The notes: a model not told the origin generated them from the sequence alone. 13,964 nucleotides of DNA from an uncultured Chloroflexota bacterium (GCA_903837815.1 CAILWD010000682.1:1-13964), one strand, 5' to 3'. Numbered from the stretch's first letter, positions 1-6,666 are shown. Translations and numbers: made by a program.

Positions 1-1
1 A

Positions 2-259
2 ATAAAGACTTTAGGCTTCAACACTGGCGTCACCGAAACCCCCATCACCCCGGTCATGCTCGGCGAAGCGCCGCTGGCACAACAATTCAGCCGCGAGTTA
101 TACGAGGCGGGAGTCTTCGCCATGGCAATCGGCTTCCCCACCGTCCCGCAGGGCAAGGCAAGAATCCGCGTGATGATTTCCGCCGCTCATGCGAAAGACG
201 ATTTGGACAAGGGACTCGAAGCGTTCAAGATGGTCGGCAAGAAATTGGGCGTGATATAA
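2..259 (+). CDS. kbl: Glycine C-acetyltransferase (2-amino-3-ketobutyrate CoA ligase), 3' end only
   Basis: This is the C-terminal 85 residues of a PLP-dependent alpha-oxoamine synthase; the frame is open to the window edge, so the 5' part is missing. The tail contains the stretch PITPVMLGEA, then FPTVPQGKARIR and ISAAHAKDDL, and ends KKLGVI. From memory this closely follows the end of E. coli Kbl, which cleaves 2-amino-3-ketobutyrate with CoA to glycine and acetyl-CoA in threonine degradation. The PLP lysine lies upstream and cannot be checked. An internal ATG at 56 is not the start, because the conserved sequence continues upstream of it. Related enzymes (8-amino-7-oxononanoate synthase, 5-aminolevulinate synthase) share the fold, but this tail fits Kbl best. 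Confidence 0.85.
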   Translation: MKTLGFNTGVTETPITPVMLGEAPLAQQFSRELYEAGVFAMAIGFPTVPQGKARIRVMISAAHAKDDLDKGLEAFKMVGKKLGVI

Positions 260-260
260 T
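252..260 (+). promoter_or_regulatory. Candidate extended -10 promoter for yebC
   Basis: TGATATAAT is a perfect extended -10 (TGn followed by TATAAT). It overlaps the kbl stop codon and lies 54 bp upstream of the yebC ATG. No good -35 is visible at the usual spacing, which is acceptable for an extended -10. A short palindrome, CCACGAACGTGG (285-296), lies between it and the ribosome binding site. The call rests on the motif alone. Confidence 0.45.
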
Positions 261-314
261 CCCGCCACCCAAAAGGTATTTTCTCCACGAACGTGGTAAT
301 TGAAGGAGTTTTTT

Positions 315-1070
315 ATGTCTGGTCATTCCAAGTGGTCCACCATCAAACGCAAAAAGGGTGTTGCCGATGCCAAACGCGGCGCCATCTTTACGCGGCTCGC
401 CCGCGAAATTGTCATCTCCGCCCGCGCCGGCGGCAGCGACATCGATTCCAACTTCCGCTTGCGGCTTGCGGTGGACAAAGCCCGCGCCGAAAACATGCCC
501 AAGGAAAATATCGAACGCGCCATCAAACGCGGCGCCGGCGAAGACAAGGACAGCGCGGTCTTCGAAGAAATTACAGTCGAGGGCTACGGTCCGCACGGAT
601 CGGCGCTGATGGTCAAATGCGTCACCGACAACCGCAACCGCACCATCCCCGACATGCGTCACGCGCTCAGCAAAGCGGGCGGCAACATGGCAGAACCGGG
701 TGCGGTCGCCTGGCAGTTCGACCACAAATCCTACTTCGCCTTCCCCTCCAGCGAACTCTCCTTCGACAAAGCCTTTGAACTCGGCATCGAAGCGGGCGCC
801 GACGACGTGGTGGACGGAGACGAAACCATCGAAATTTTCGCCCCCGTCGAGATGTTCAAGACCATCGCCGACGCCCTGCACGCGGCAAAAGTCCACCCGC
901 AGGAATCAGGCTTGCGGATGATCGCCAAGCAGGAAGTCGAACTCGACGTGGAAGCCACGCTCAAGTTCATGAAGATGATCGAGAACATCGAGGAACTCGA
1001 CGACGTGCAAGAGGTCTTCCACAACGTCAAGGTTTCCGACGAAGCGCTCGCCGCCCTCGAAGCCGCATAA
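315..1070 (+). CDS. yebC: YebC/PmpR family protein
   Basis: The protein has 251 residues, the usual length for this family. It opens with MSGHSKWSTIKRKKG, the family's N-terminal signature, followed by DAKRGAIFTRLAREI and KARAENMPKENIERAIKRG. The middle and end also fit the family: EGYGPHGSALMV, DNRNRTIPDMRHALSKAGGN, and an acidic C-terminal domain. The start at 315 is set by AAGGAG at 303-308 and by the conserved N-terminus; an in-frame ATG at 300 would add six non-conserved residues. Members have been described as DNA-binding regulators (PmpR) and as ribosome-associated factors that relieve stalling on proline runs; the sequence does not say which applies here. The next gene is ruvC, a very common yebC-ruvC-ruvA order. 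Confidence 0.95.
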   Translation: MSGHSKWSTIKRKKGVADAKRGAIFTRLAREIVISARAGGSDIDSNFRLRLAVDKARAENMPKENIERAIKRGAGEDKDSAVFEEITVEGYGPHGSALMVKCVTDNRNRTIPDMRHALSKAGGNMAEPGAVAWQFDHKSYFAFPSSELSFDKAFELGIEAGADDVVDGDETIEIFAPVEMFKTIADALHAAKVHPQESGLRMIAKQEVELDVEATLKFMKMIENIEELDDVQEVFHNVKVSDEALAALEAA

Positions 1071-1080
1071 ATGCCATTAA

Positions 1081-1140
1081 CCACGAAGGGCACGAAGGAA
1101 CACGAAGAAAAACCTTTGTGACCTTCGTGTCCTTTGTGTT
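1081..1140. repeat. CACRAAGG palindromic repeat, copy 1
   Basis: The left arm (1081-1107) is three near-tandem units of the form CACGAAGG. After a short A-rich loop, the right arm (about 1113-1140) carries the complementary units CCTTTGTG and CCTTCGTG. The arms fold into an imperfect hairpin of about 27 bp with G-T pairs. It fills the gap between the yebC stop and the ruvC start. It is related to the element at 1631-1694 but not identical. Confidence 0.8.
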
Positions 1141-1148
1141 TAACAAAT

Positions 1149-1631
1149 ATGACTCTCGCTTTAGGAATTGACCCCGGCACCGCCACCACCGGCTACGGGC
1201 TCGTCCGCCTTCTACGCGACGGGGAGTTGGTTGCTGTTTCTTTTGGCGTCATCTCCACCCCGAAGGACGCCACCCCAGCCGCCCGCCTCGAAATGCTCTT
1301 CGACCAATTGACCGACCTGCTCCGCGAACACAAGCCCGATACCGCCGCCGTCGAAAAATTATTCTTCCAGAGCAACGTTACGACCGCCATTGCAGTGGGA
1401 CAGGCTCGCGGCGTGGTGATGCTCTGTCTGCAAAAAGCGGGCATCGAACCTTTTGAATACACCCCCAACGAAGTCAAACAAGCCGTGGCGGGTTACGGCT
1501 CCGCAGACAAACGTCAGGTGCAGGATATGGTGCGCGCCCTGCTGCAACTGGAAAAAATCCCCAAACCCGACGACGCCGCCGACGCGCTGGCGATTGCCAT
1601 CACGCACTTGAACACCAGAAGATATGAATAA
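1149..1631 (+). CDS. ruvC: Holliday junction resolvase RuvC
   Basis: This 160-residue protein is the endonuclease that cuts Holliday junctions bound by RuvAB. The four expected acidic catalytic residues are visible: D8 in GIDPGT, E69 in AAVEKLFF, and D142 and D145 in DDAADALAIAITH. The GQARGVV and EYTPNEVKQAV blocks are also typical. The start is placed at the ATG at 1149, because the RNase H-like fold begins at once with LALGIDPG; an upstream TTG at 1134 would add five residues read from the repeat. No Shine-Dalgarno is visible, and the palindromic repeat ends only 8 bp before the ATG. The stop codon abuts the second repeat copy. Confidence 0.95.
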   Translation: MTLALGIDPGTATTGYGLVRLLRDGELVAVSFGVISTPKDATPAARLEMLFDQLTDLLREHKPDTAAVEKLFFQSNVTTAIAVGQARGVVMLCLQKAGIEPFEYTPNEVKQAVAGYGSADKRQVQDMVRALLQLEKIPKPDDAADALAIAITHLNTRRYE

Positions 1632-1694
1632 CCACAAAGGGTCACAAAGGAACACAAAGAAAAACCTTCGTGACCCTTTGTGTTCCTTTGTGGT
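1631..1694. repeat. CACRAAGG palindromic repeat, copy 2
   Basis: The left arm (1631-1659) holds three roughly 10-bp units ending CACAAAGG or CACAAAG. The right arm (1665-1694) holds the reverse-complement units, and an AAAAA-type loop separates them. The outer ends ACCACAAAGG and CCTTTGTGGT pair perfectly. The element starts on the last base of the ruvC stop codon and ends 21 bp before the ruvA ATG. Confidence 0.85.
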
Positions 1695-1703
1695 GAAACA
1701 GGT

Positions 1704-1709
1704 TAAAAT
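1704..1709 (+). promoter_or_regulatory. Candidate leaderless -10 for ruvA
   Basis: TAAAAT ends six bases before the ruvA ATG. There is no Shine-Dalgarno in between, so a transcript starting about 7 bp downstream of the box would begin at or next to the ATG. The same arrangement (GTTAAAATA) occurs before the DUF402 gene at 2367. No clear -35 is visible. Confidence 0.4.
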
Positions 1710-1715
1710 ACAGCC

Positions 1716-2291
1716 ATGATAGCAACCCTCCGTGGAGAAATCTCCCAAATTGAAGATAACGCCCTCATCGTCGAAGTCGGCGGCGTGGGACTAAGAGTCT
1801 TTGTCCCTGCCCCGTTGCGTGGACAAGCCAAAGCCGGTGAACCCGTCTTTTTATTCACCCACCTGGTTGTACGTGAAGATGCGCTTACCCTTTACGGATT
1901 CGAATCTCAGGGCGACCGCGAACTCTTCAACATCCTGCTCGGCGTGGACGGGGTTGGTCCAAAAGTGGCGCTCTCCGTTCTCTCCACCATGACATTGGAT
2001 GCCATCCAACGCGCCGTCTTTGCCGAGGAACCCGATGTGTTGAGCCGCGTGCCTGGCGTGGGGAAGAAGACCGCGCAGAAAATGGCGCTGCATCTCAAAG
2101 ACAAACTCAAGCCTGCCGACTCGCTCTCCAAACTCGCCGCCATCTCCGACACCGATGCCGAAGTGGTCGCCGCCCTCACCGCGTTGGGCTACTCGGTGGT
2201 CGAAGCCCAGGCCGCGCTCCAGTCCATCCCGAAGGACGCTCCCGACGACACAGGCGAACGTCTCAGGCTGGCGTTGGGGTATTTTCAGTAA
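1716..2291 (+). CDS. ruvA: Holliday junction branch migration protein RuvA
   Basis: The protein has 191 residues, normal for RuvA, the tetrameric junction-binding subunit that loads the RuvB motor. The N-terminal OB-fold (about 1-62) begins MIATLRGEI and contains VEVGGVGLRVFVP. Two helix-hairpin-helix motifs follow: FNILLGVDGVGPKVALSVLS (about 71-90) and LSRVPGVGKKTAQKMALHL (about 109-127). A flexible linker leads to domain III (about 145-190), with VAALTALGYSVVEAQAAL, the part that contacts RuvB. ruvB does not follow. The start is the only ATG giving a full OB-fold, and it lacks a Shine-Dalgarno. Confidence 0.95.
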   Translation: MIATLRGEISQIEDNALIVEVGGVGLRVFVPAPLRGQAKAGEPVFLFTHLVVREDALTLYGFESQGDRELFNILLGVDGVGPKVALSVLSTMTLDAIQRAVFAEEPDVLSRVPGVGKKTAQKMALHLKDKLKPADSLSKLAAISDTDAEVVAALTALGYSVVEAQAALQSIPKDAPDDTGERLRLALGYFQ

Positions 2292-2301
2292 AGTGACCTT
2301 C

Positions 2302-2334
2302 AGACCTCCGGGTTCTTTGAGAACTCGGAGGTCT
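2302..2334 (+). terminator. Hairpin after ruvA
   Basis: AGACCTCCGGGTTCT (2302-2316) and AGAACTCGGAGGTCT (2320-2334) form a 15-bp stem with a single G-T pair and a 3-nt loop. It starts 11 bp after the ruvA stop. The following bases (TGCAAT) are not a T tract, so it may act as a weak terminator or an mRNA-stabilising hairpin, or simply be another palindromic repeat. Confidence 0.55.
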
Positions 2335-2352
2335 TGCAATAAGCCCATGCGT

Positions 2353-2358
2353 TAAAAT
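2353..2358 (+). promoter_or_regulatory. Candidate leaderless -10 for the DUF402 gene
   Basis: TAAAAT, within GTTAAAATAG, lies eight bases before the ATG at 2367. No Shine-Dalgarno is present. This is the same layout as upstream of ruvA. Motif evidence only. Confidence 0.4.
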
Positions 2359-2366
2359 AGCGGACT

Positions 2367-2876
2367 ATGAAAATTGGCGACCGAATTCATGTTTGCGCCT
2401 GCAAAGCGGATGGAAGCGTCTATCGAAGCTGGCATACCACCATTGAGACGATGGATGCCGATTCGATTGTCACGGTCTCTCCCATTGGCAGCGAGATGTA
2501 CGACCGCAAGCGGGGAAACGTCTGCATCGGACATACGATGAGAAGTTATTACTGGTTCGATAAATTCTACAATCTCATCGAACTGTTCGACGCGCAGGGA
2601 AATCTGGCACAGATTTACATCAATATCGCCTCGCCGCCGTATCTCGAAGGTGAGTCTCTGTGTTTCAAGGATTACGAACTGGACGTATTCAGGGTTCCGA
2701 CCAGTTTAGCTACATTGCTTGACGAAGACGAATTCGCCGAGGCGGTCATCACTTATCAGTATACGAAGGAGTTTCAGGAGCAAATGTATTCCGTTGCGAA
2801 TGAAGCGCTTGAACTCGCAAATGGCTGGAATGCAAAACCTTGCCCAAGTTTCCCCTTAATTTCAATGTCACCCTGA
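2367..2876 (+). CDS. DUF402 domain protein
   Basis: The 169-residue soluble protein resembles the DUF402 family (FAU-1/Ntdp-like barrel proteins, some shown to be nucleoside di- or triphosphatases or RNA-associated). Supporting blocks are the aromatic stretch YYWFDKFYNLIELFDAQGN (about 61-79), then IYINIASPPYLEG, the acidic KDYELDVFRV (D102, D106) and LLDEDEFAEA (D119-D121). A helical tail ends the domain near residue 150. The last residues (about 167-169) and the stop codon are read from a palindromic repeat beginning at 2867, so the native C-terminus was probably different. The biochemical role in this organism is unknown. It lies in the same direction between ruvA and proC, but appears to have its own start signal. 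Confidence 0.7.
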   Translation: MKIGDRIHVCACKADGSVYRSWHTTIETMDADSIVTVSPIGSEMYDRKRGNVCIGHTMRSYYWFDKFYNLIELFDAQGNLAQIYINIASPPYLEGESLCFKDYELDVFRVPTSLATLLDEDEFAEAVITYQYTKEFQEQMYSVANEALELANGWNAKPCPSFPLISMSP

Positions 2877-2942
2877 GCATGGCGAAGGGTCTCCGCCGAA
2901 AGGCGGCGGGATTCTTCGGTCAATGCACTCCCTCAGAATGAC
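2867..2942. repeat. 76-bp palindromic element (GTCACCCTGAG ... CTCAGAATGAC)
   Basis: Imperfect 11-bp terminal inverted repeats (9 of 11 pair) bound the element. An inner hairpin CCGCC-GAAA-GGCGG lies at 2893-2906, with GCGAAGGGTCTC and GATTCTTCGG on either side. I know this type of sequence as a widespread intergenic repeat in bacterial genomes of this kind. Its first bases contain the TGA that ends the DUF402 reading frame. Confidence 0.75.
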
Positions 2943-2976
2943 GTAATTTAGTGGTCTTTATAAACAGGAGTTTCCA

Positions 2977-3828
2977 ATGCTAAATAAAAAAATCGCTTTT
3001 ATCGGTCCAGGCGTGATGGCGGAAGCCATGATTGCGGGCTTGCTGCGCCAGAAACTGGCTGCTCCGAAGAACATCACTGCTTCTGGTCCGCGTGAGGAAC
3101 GGGTGGGGGAACTGCACATGAAATACGGAATCAAGACAACCACCGACAATTCCGCCGCCGCACACGAAGCGGACGTGGTCGTGCTTTCGGTCAAGCCGCA
3201 GCGGTTGACCGATGTGATGAAGGGCATCAAAGGTATCCGCCCGAATGCACTGGTGATTTCGATCATCGCAGGTGCATCCATGAAAAAGATCAGCACGGGA
3301 TTGAAGCACAAGGCAATTGTCCGTTCCATGCCGAACACGCCCGGTCAGATTGGGGAGGGGATTACGGTTTGGGCGGCGTCGAAAGAAGTCACCGAAGAGC
3401 AACAGAAAATAACTCGCGCAATCCTCGGCGCGATGGGCGAGGAAGTCTTCGTGGAGGATGAAAGTTACATGGACATGGCGACCGCGCTTTCGGGTTCAGG
3501 CCCCGCCTACGTTTTCCTCTTCACCGAAGCATTGATCGATGCCGGTGTCCACATGGGATTCCCCCGCCGCATTGCCGAGCGACTCGTCTTACAGACCATT
3601 AAAGGTTCCGCCTCGTTCTATCAGGGCGCGGAGCGGCATCCTGCCACACTGCGGAATCAGGTTACGTCTCCGGGTGGGACATCCGCCGAGGCGTTGTATT
3701 ATCTGGAGAAGGCTGGCTTCCGCACCGCCATTTCACGCGCGGTCTGGGCGGCATATCAACGCTCACTGGAGTTGGGCAAGGAAAAGCCTGGTCATATCCC
3801 TGAGTCACATGAGGAAGAAAGCACATAA
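2977..3828 (+). CDS. proC: Pyrroline-5-carboxylate reductase
   Basis: This 283-residue protein is the last enzyme of proline biosynthesis, reducing 1-pyrroline-5-carboxylate with NAD(P)H in the cytosol. The N-terminal Rossmann fold begins IAFIGPGVMAEAMIAGLL. The block VVVLSVKPQ follows, then VRSMPNTPGQIGEG. The C-terminal dimerisation and substrate domain carries the signature ALSGSGPAYVFLFTEALIDAG (from about residue 168) and TSPGGTSAEALYYLEKAGFR. Length is slightly above the usual 265-280 because of a polar tail (GHIPESHEEEST). The start at 2977 is supported by AGGAG at 2966-2970. A terminator follows directly. Confidence 0.95.
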   Translation: MLNKKIAFIGPGVMAEAMIAGLLRQKLAAPKNITASGPREERVGELHMKYGIKTTTDNSAAAHEADVVVLSVKPQRLTDVMKGIKGIRPNALVISIIAGASMKKISTGLKHKAIVRSMPNTPGQIGEGITVWAASKEVTEEQQKITRAILGAMGEEVFVEDESYMDMATALSGSGPAYVFLFTEALIDAGVHMGFPRRIAERLVLQTIKGSASFYQGAERHPATLRNQVTSPGGTSAEALYYLEKAGFRTAISRAVWAAYQRSLELGKEKPGHIPESHEEEST

Positions 3829-3835
3829 AGAGTTC

Positions 3836-3875
3836 AGTCCCGAAGGTCTTTCGAAAACCTTCGGGACTGTTTCAT
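3836..3875 (+). terminator. Intrinsic terminator after proC
   Basis: AGTCCCGAAGGT (3836-3847) and ACCTTCGGGACT (3857-3868) form a perfect 12-bp stem with a 9-nt loop. It is followed by the T-rich tail GTTTCATTTTT. It ends the rightward gene run. It also lies just past the stop codon of the convergent toxin gene, so it may act for both strands, although the leftward side lacks an equally good T tract. Confidence 0.75.
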
Positions 3876-3888
3876 TTTTCGGAAAGTT

Positions 3889-4299
3889 TCACTCTCGCAA
3901 AGTCAGCTTTCCATACCTATCAGCCTGATACACGACCAGATCAGTCATCGGAAAATGTTTCTCGTTGGTTGTGACAAGAGCCAGCCCATGGTTGAGAGCG
4001 GTCGCCGCTATGACAGAGTCGGCATCGCCCAATATTATTCCCTTTGCGCGCCACAGACGGATTAGTTCTCCAGCTTTGTCCGCAATTTCAATGGTAACGT
4101 CAATGGTTTCGAGAGAATCGAGAAGGTCGAAGGTGGCTTTTTTCTCGTGGTCGCGCATTCCGCGCACAATTTCAAGCCGTGTGATGGCTGAAATATACAA
4201 GATATCATCTTTCGCAAGCGTGTCGAGTAACTCACGGTATCCTTCGGTCTTGCGAAAACACAAAATCAAAATATTGGTATCGAGCAGGTAATCACTCAT
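3889..4299 (-). CDS. vapC: PIN-domain ribonuclease toxin, VapC-like
   Basis: The 136-residue single-domain PIN protein has the expected acidic active site. D7 is in LLDTNILI, E43 in TRLEIVRG, D92 and D94 in LGDADSVIAAT, and a polar residue follows in TTNEKHF (about 111-116). VapC toxins are Mg2+-dependent RNases that typically cut tRNA or rRNA and are held inactive by the partner antitoxin. The ATG at 4299 overlaps the end of the antitoxin frame by 8 bp (ATGAGTGA), implying translational coupling. It is convergent with proC and shares the intergenic hairpin. The RNA target cannot be told from the sequence. Confidence 0.9.
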   Translation of the reverse strand: MSDYLLDTNILILCFRKTEGYRELLDTLAKDDILYISAITRLEIVRGMRDHEKKATFDLLDSLETIDVTIEIADKAGELIRLWRAKGIILGDADSVIAATALNHGLALVTTNEKHFPMTDLVVYQADRYGKLTLRE

Positions 4300-4576
4300 C
4301 CCTGCCCCATTCTTTGGAAAAGTCGCGGGTGAATCCCTTACGTTCTTCTTCGACCCAACGATTTATATCTTCAAAGGTGGCTAATTCAGGATGGTCTTCA
4401 TCCTTCCATGCCCCATAGGCGTTTTTGATTGCTTCGCGCAATTTCAAGCGGCGTAACTCACGCGCCAAAACCTCCTCGACAAAACGAGTTCGCTCGCGGG
4501 CAGGAATGGCGCGGCGGAAATCATCCATTAGGGATTTTGTGATGTACAAATTCATTCTTTCTTTTACAGCACGCAT
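4292..4576 (-). CDS. vapB: Ribbon-helix-helix antitoxin, VapB-type
   Basis: The 94-residue protein begins MRAVKERMNLYITKSLMDDF, a short beta strand followed by helices with RTRFVEEVLARELRRL. This is the layout of an RHH/CopG-like DNA-binding domain (about 1-45). The C-terminal part, ending WVEEERKGFTRDFSKEWG, is charged with aromatic residues, as in toxin-wrapping tails. The start at 4576 is set by AAAGGAG seven bases upstream; a TTG at 4597 would extend into the leader. It precedes and overlaps the PIN toxin, the standard order. It is probably autoregulated (see the direct repeat at 4587-4607). The family-level call is firm, but the exact antitoxin subfamily is not. Confidence 0.8.
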   Translation of the reverse strand: MRAVKERMNLYITKSLMDDFRRAIPARERTRFVEEVLARELRRLKLREAIKNAYGAWKDEDHPELATFEDINRWVEEERKGFTRDFSKEWGRDE

Positions 4577-4586
4577 TGGCGTACTC

Positions 4587-4607
4587 CTTTGCACCAATTC
4601 TTTGCAC
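4587..4607 (-). promoter_or_regulatory. Direct repeat GTGCAAAG x2, candidate antitoxin operator
   Basis: Read on the minus strand, GTGCAAAG occurs twice with 13-bp periodicity (4600-4607 and 4587-4594). The repeats lie between the -10 and the antitoxin start, and the second copy runs into the Shine-Dalgarno. RHH proteins often bind such short repeats in their own leader. Position and spacing are seen; the operator role is inferred. Confidence 0.4.
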
Positions 4608-4611
4608 TTTA

Positions 4612-4617
4612 ATTATA
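4612..4617 (-). promoter_or_regulatory. Promoter -10 of the toxin-antitoxin operon
   Basis: TATAAT on the minus strand lies 35 bp upstream of the antitoxin ATG, in a gap of only 57 bp after the preceding gene. No convincing -35 is seen; TTGCAA upstream has a 20-bp spacer, which is too long. Confidence 0.5.
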
Positions 4618-4633
4618 CACTAATCGCGCCCTT

Positions 4634-6652
4634 CTAATTGCAAATCCCCTGCTCGATGGCTGACTTCATTTCACCGCTCAGCGTTTCCTTTTGCGCGAAG
4701 TCGGTCATCAGGCTGCAAACTTGAATCCCCAAAATTTTATCGGCGGTGAGAATTTTTGTCATCTCGCGCACCTGCTTCACGTCATCTTGAACGGCGGCGG
4801 CTTGCAGGAAGGGCATCCACTCCAGGCTGTCGTTGGGATAATAGCCGCCGTCCAAAGCCTGATTCAGCAAAACGGGAATTTCCTCCCACTCGCCGCGCTG
4901 ACGGGCAAGGTCAGCCTTTTGATAGAAGTAGCACCAGCCATGCTCAGGCTCTGTGCCGAAAATGTTCGCAGGCGGGGTTGGCGACTCGCCGTCCGTGATG
5001 ACCGCACCCAGCCGCGAGCGGGGAGCAATCAACTTGAGGCGGTCTGCATCCGACGGGGAAAGCTCAGGGGCGTCGCCGTCAATGATTCGCACACAGCCAT
5101 TTTCGCTGGTTTGAATCATCACCAGCACGTTCCCAAAATCGCGCTCCAGATAATTGCCACGCCGTAGCGGAGTCTCGACCCCGTTGCCCGCCGCGATTTG
5201 ATTGACCACGTCGCCTGTCAACACGGCGGCGGGAAGTTTAATCACCACAGGGTTGGCGCTTTGCTTTTCGGGACGATAGATAAAATTAGCGGGACCCCAA
5301 ATGAAATAATCCTCCGCCAGCGGGCTGTTCGGGTACGACGCAATCAGCGTCACCCCGTCTTCGATGTTCGGCGCGCGCCACGCCACCTGCTGCCAAAAAT
5401 TGCGCGTGGCTTTGGTTTCATAAACCGAGCGGATGGTGTTGCCGTAATGAGTCAGCACCGCAATCGAAACCAAAATCCCAATCACCGCAGTTTGCATTCC
5501 GCGCCGCGCCAAGCCTTCGATGAGCAACGCAATCAGCATGACTGCGCCCACCGAGGCGATCAACGTGTAGCGCGAATAATCGGGCAATGTGACATGGCGG
5601 TTGACCAGGATGACGGGGACGAGTCCGCCGAGCATGGTGAGCAGGCTGAGGAACAACGTCTCGCCGCTGTGCCCTTCGACTCGCTCTGGGCGGGGTTCTG
5701 CTTCGGACGCCTTTTCTCCCCGCGAGCGGAGCGCGACCAGCACAACGCCCACCCCCACAGCGGACAACGCCAGCGCAACCGCCATATCCTTCAAGCGCAT
5801 GGGGAAAGCGAGTTGATAGACGGGCATGGTCCAAGCCGCCAGCGTGACGGTGAAGAAATCCTGAATCAAATAGTTCAACCACCAGAGCGCGGTCAGCGGC
5901 GACGAAACGACCTGCGAGACCTGCAAGCCCACATCGGTTGCCTTCCGCGCCGATTCAAAGAAGAACAGCCGCCAGACTAAAAATCCGCCCGCAATCAGCA
6001 AAAAGGGCAAACTGGCTTTGATAACCTTCGTCACCTTTTGGCGGAAAGATTCGTCTCCGCGCCACATCAACAGGATAATGGATGCGAAGCGAAAGCCTTC
6101 GATGCCGATGTAATATTCCATCTGACTCAACGCACCCCAACCCGCAAGCACCGAGCCAGCGATGAGCAAAATTTTATTTCGGAGATTCGCTACCAGAAGC
6201 GATTGGACGGTCAACGCCACCGAGAGCATGGCAAGGAAGAGGGCGAGGATATGCGATTGATAGTCGATGGCATTGGGCTGGGAGAGAAAGCCAGGGTACA
6301 CCGCAAACAGCAATCCCGTGACCAGTGCGAAAAAATTGCGGTCTTTCCACAACATGCGTCCCGTCCAAAAGAGGAAGACACCGCCCATCATGCGGAAGAA
6401 GAACGCGCTCAGGTGATACCACAACGGGTTGAAACCAAAAAACGTGAACAGCGGAATCATTGCCAGCGCGCGCCCAGGGCGGTCAATGGCAAAAATCTCG
6501 TGGTAGAAGCTGGGGTCTTTGACCTGCATGTCGTACATCTGGTACCAGTCGTCGTTCAGGTAGCCCAGGTCTTTGACCAGCGGCAGGTACGCAATGGCAG
6601 AGACGATGAAGATGAGAAGAACGCCCTGCCAGAATTGATTTTTATTTTGCAT
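4634..6652 (-). CDS. Large polytopic membrane protein, GT-C-like glycosyltransferase candidate, with soluble C-terminal region
   Basis: Of 672 residues, the first 400 or so hold about ten to twelve hydrophobic segments, starting with WQGVLLIFIVSAIAYLPLV (about 8-26). The first loop carries an acidic pair in YLNDDWYQ (D34, D35), the position used for catalysis in GT-C enzymes. Residues about 404-672 are soluble and end in a helical, possibly TPR-like stretch. The layout resembles bacterial integral membrane glycosyltransferases that use polyprenyl-linked sugars, but no family signature settles it. A loop at about 312-331 contains PRPERVEGH, encoded by a repeat fragment (5671-5691). No clear Shine-Dalgarno precedes the ATG, and a palindromic element ends 15 bp upstream. 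It sits in the envelope-glycan region. Confidence 0.7.
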   Translation of the reverse strand: MQNKNQFWQGVLLIFIVSAIAYLPLVKDLGYLNDDWYQMYDMQVKDPSFYHEIFAIDRPGRALAMIPLFTFFGFNPLWYHLSAFFFRMMGGVFLFWTGRMLWKDRNFFALVTGLLFAVYPGFLSQPNAIDYQSHILALFLAMLSVALTVQSLLVANLRNKILLIAGSVLAGWGALSQMEYYIGIEGFRFASIILLMWRGDESFRQKVTKVIKASLPFLLIAGGFLVWRLFFFESARKATDVGLQVSQVVSSPLTALWWLNYLIQDFFTVTLAAWTMPVYQLAFPMRLKDMAVALALSAVGVGVVLVALRSRGEKASEAEPRPERVEGHSGETLFLSLLTMLGGLVPVILVNRHVTLPDYSRYTLIASVGAVMLIALLIEGLARRGMQTAVIGILVSIAVLTHYGNTIRSVYETKATRNFWQQVAWRAPNIEDGVTLIASYPNSPLAEDYFIWGPANFIYRPEKQSANPVVIKLPAAVLTGDVVNQIAAGNGVETPLRRGNYLERDFGNVLVMIQTSENGCVRIIDGDAPELSPSDADRLKLIAPRSRLGAVITDGESPTPPANIFGTEPEHGWCYFYQKADLARQRGEWEEIPVLLNQALDGGYYPNDSLEWMPFLQAAAVQDDVKQVREMTKILTADKILGIQVCSLMTDFAQKETLSGEMKSAIEQGICN
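5671..5691. repeat. Short palindromic repeat inside a coding gene
   Basis: A 21-bp stretch with ends GCCC and GGGC around TTCGACTCGCTCT. It resembles one arm of the TTCGACTACGCTCAG element seen at 13155-13195. It is read in frame as PERVEG within a loop of the membrane protein. Family membership is inferred from resemblance. Confidence 0.45.
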
Positions 6653-6666
6653 GAGTTTTTTATTCC

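Noticed and set aside
225..896. Long reading frame antisense to yebC
   Set aside because: It lies wholly over a conserved gene and has no family features or start signals; it is a by-product of GC-rich codon use.
1134..1148. Upstream TTG start for ruvC
   Set aside because: It would add residues read from the palindromic repeat before the conserved LALGIDPG beginning.
1081..1694. Possible CRISPR-like array around ruvC because of repeated 9-10 bp units
   Set aside because: Units are too short, have no spacers and form hairpins around a full gene.
4577..4597. TTG start for the antitoxin at 4597
   Set aside because: The ATG at 4576 has a full AAAGGAG at proper spacing, which lies inside the longer frame.
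3889..4617. A larger defence island around the toxin-antitoxin pair
   Set aside because: No other defence genes are adjacent; neighbours are proC and an envelope membrane protein.
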